From assembly GCA_016929905.1 (NCBI GenBank), contig JAFGHX010000358.1, positions 1-50,153 on the forward strand: DNA of 50,153 bases, given 5' to 3'. Each line of letters opens with the position of its first letter. Within the stretch, counting starts at the first letter, position 1. A program made the position numbers and the translations under genes. A model generated the notes under the pieces. It was not told the DNA's origin. It was given only the letters and a program-made list of their open reading frames with translations, and did not search any database. Source of the DNA: Kiritimatiellia bacterium. GTDB lineage: Bacteria > Verrucomicrobiota > Kiritimatiellia > JAFGHX01. Shown here in pieces: positions 50,045 to 50,153 of this stretch.

Positions 50045-50153
50045 GCGGCTCGGCATGGCCTCGCCAAAACGCCAGAGCGGATTGCCGGGCGGCTCGGCTC
50101 AGCCTCGCCCTCCAAACGCCGGGGCGGATTGCCGGGCGGCTCGGCTCAGCCTC
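50045..50153. repeat. Type B repeats in tandem at the window edge
   Basis: Units starting GCGGCTCGGC occur at 50045 (44 bp), 50089 (47 bp) and 50136 (cut by the window end). Each runs through GCCTCGCC, an AAACGCC segment and GCGGATTGCCGG. The second unit is nearly identical, in reverse complement, to part of the cluster at 43219-43347. Confidence 0.8.

Noticed and set aside
50045..50153. CRISPR array
   Set aside because: The units are contiguous tandem repeats without unique spacers, and there are no cas genes in the window.
1..50153. tRNA or rRNA genes
   Set aside because: I saw no cloverleaf-like segment with the conserved T-arm sequence and no rRNA-like conserved blocks; a covariance-model scan would be decisive.

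Overview
The window is GC-rich, densely coding, and filled with secreted or surface carbohydrate-active enzymes, sugar-sensing regulators, FecR/LamG proteins and toxin-antitoxin debris. Parallel beta-helix proteins, DUF5060/DUF4038 glycosidases, GntR regulators with LacI-type sensor domains, a sigma factor of the type common in planctomycetes and verrucomicrobia, and secreted proteins with multiple fn3/PKD/F5-8C domains together point to the PVC superphylum, most likely a Kiritimatiellota/Lentisphaerota/Verrucomicrobiota polysaccharide degrader. This rests on domain content alone; there is no rRNA or tRNA in the window.

Layout. 1-1000 holds an RHS remnant and an internally deleted FAD oxidoreductase. 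1010-11108 is a plus-strand catabolic block: TIM-barrel isomerase, GH42-like secreted beta-galactosidase, GntR regulator with its own promoter and operator, GH87-like beta-helix enzyme, a broken DUF4038 gene and an intact DUF5060/DUF4038 enzyme. 11143-15577 is a divergent pair: a regulator with two winged-helix domains and a GH38 alpha-mannosidase, separated by an intergenic region with a 12-bp repeat array. 15725-22107 is a four-gene minus-strand operon (LacI regulator, beta-helix protein, transglutaminase-like secreted protein, class III aminotransferase) behind a promoter with two palindromic operators. 22151-25440 has a nitrilase-family hydrolase, an AAA/DUF234 ATPase and scattered remnants of second copies of the ATPase, the regulator and the mannosidase. 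25456-27772 is a sigma factor/FecR-LamG pair. 27958-28573 is a decayed MNT/HEPN pair. 28717-39488 has a serine hydrolase and a duplicated unit of tandem beta-helix protein plus gingipain-like protein, truncated in its first copy. 39527-41162 has one broken and one intact Phd/PIN toxin-antitoxin pair. 41575-45025 has a second DUF5060/DUF4038 enzyme and an M14-like carboxypeptidase. 45241-50153 has a PIN pair, an RlmN-like methyltransferase, a zinc-ribbon protein, a second TIM-barrel isomerase, a short ATPase remnant and a secreted orphan.

The most notable pattern is a two-part upstream element, CGACATGTT then CGGAT (once CTGAT) starting exactly 21 bp later, found five times: before the sigma factor gene, the serine hydrolase, both tandem beta-helix genes and one DUF5060/DUF4038 gene. 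Other genes here carry ordinary TTGACA/TATNNT promoters instead. The element may therefore be the promoter of an alternative sigma factor, perhaps the one encoded here, driving extracellular polysaccharide-processing genes. Other unexplained structure includes a heptamer alternating in orientation every 26-27 bp, two families of palindromic intergenic repeats (one forming a perfect 26-bp hairpin in a probable leader), and mosaic remnants of paralogous loci.
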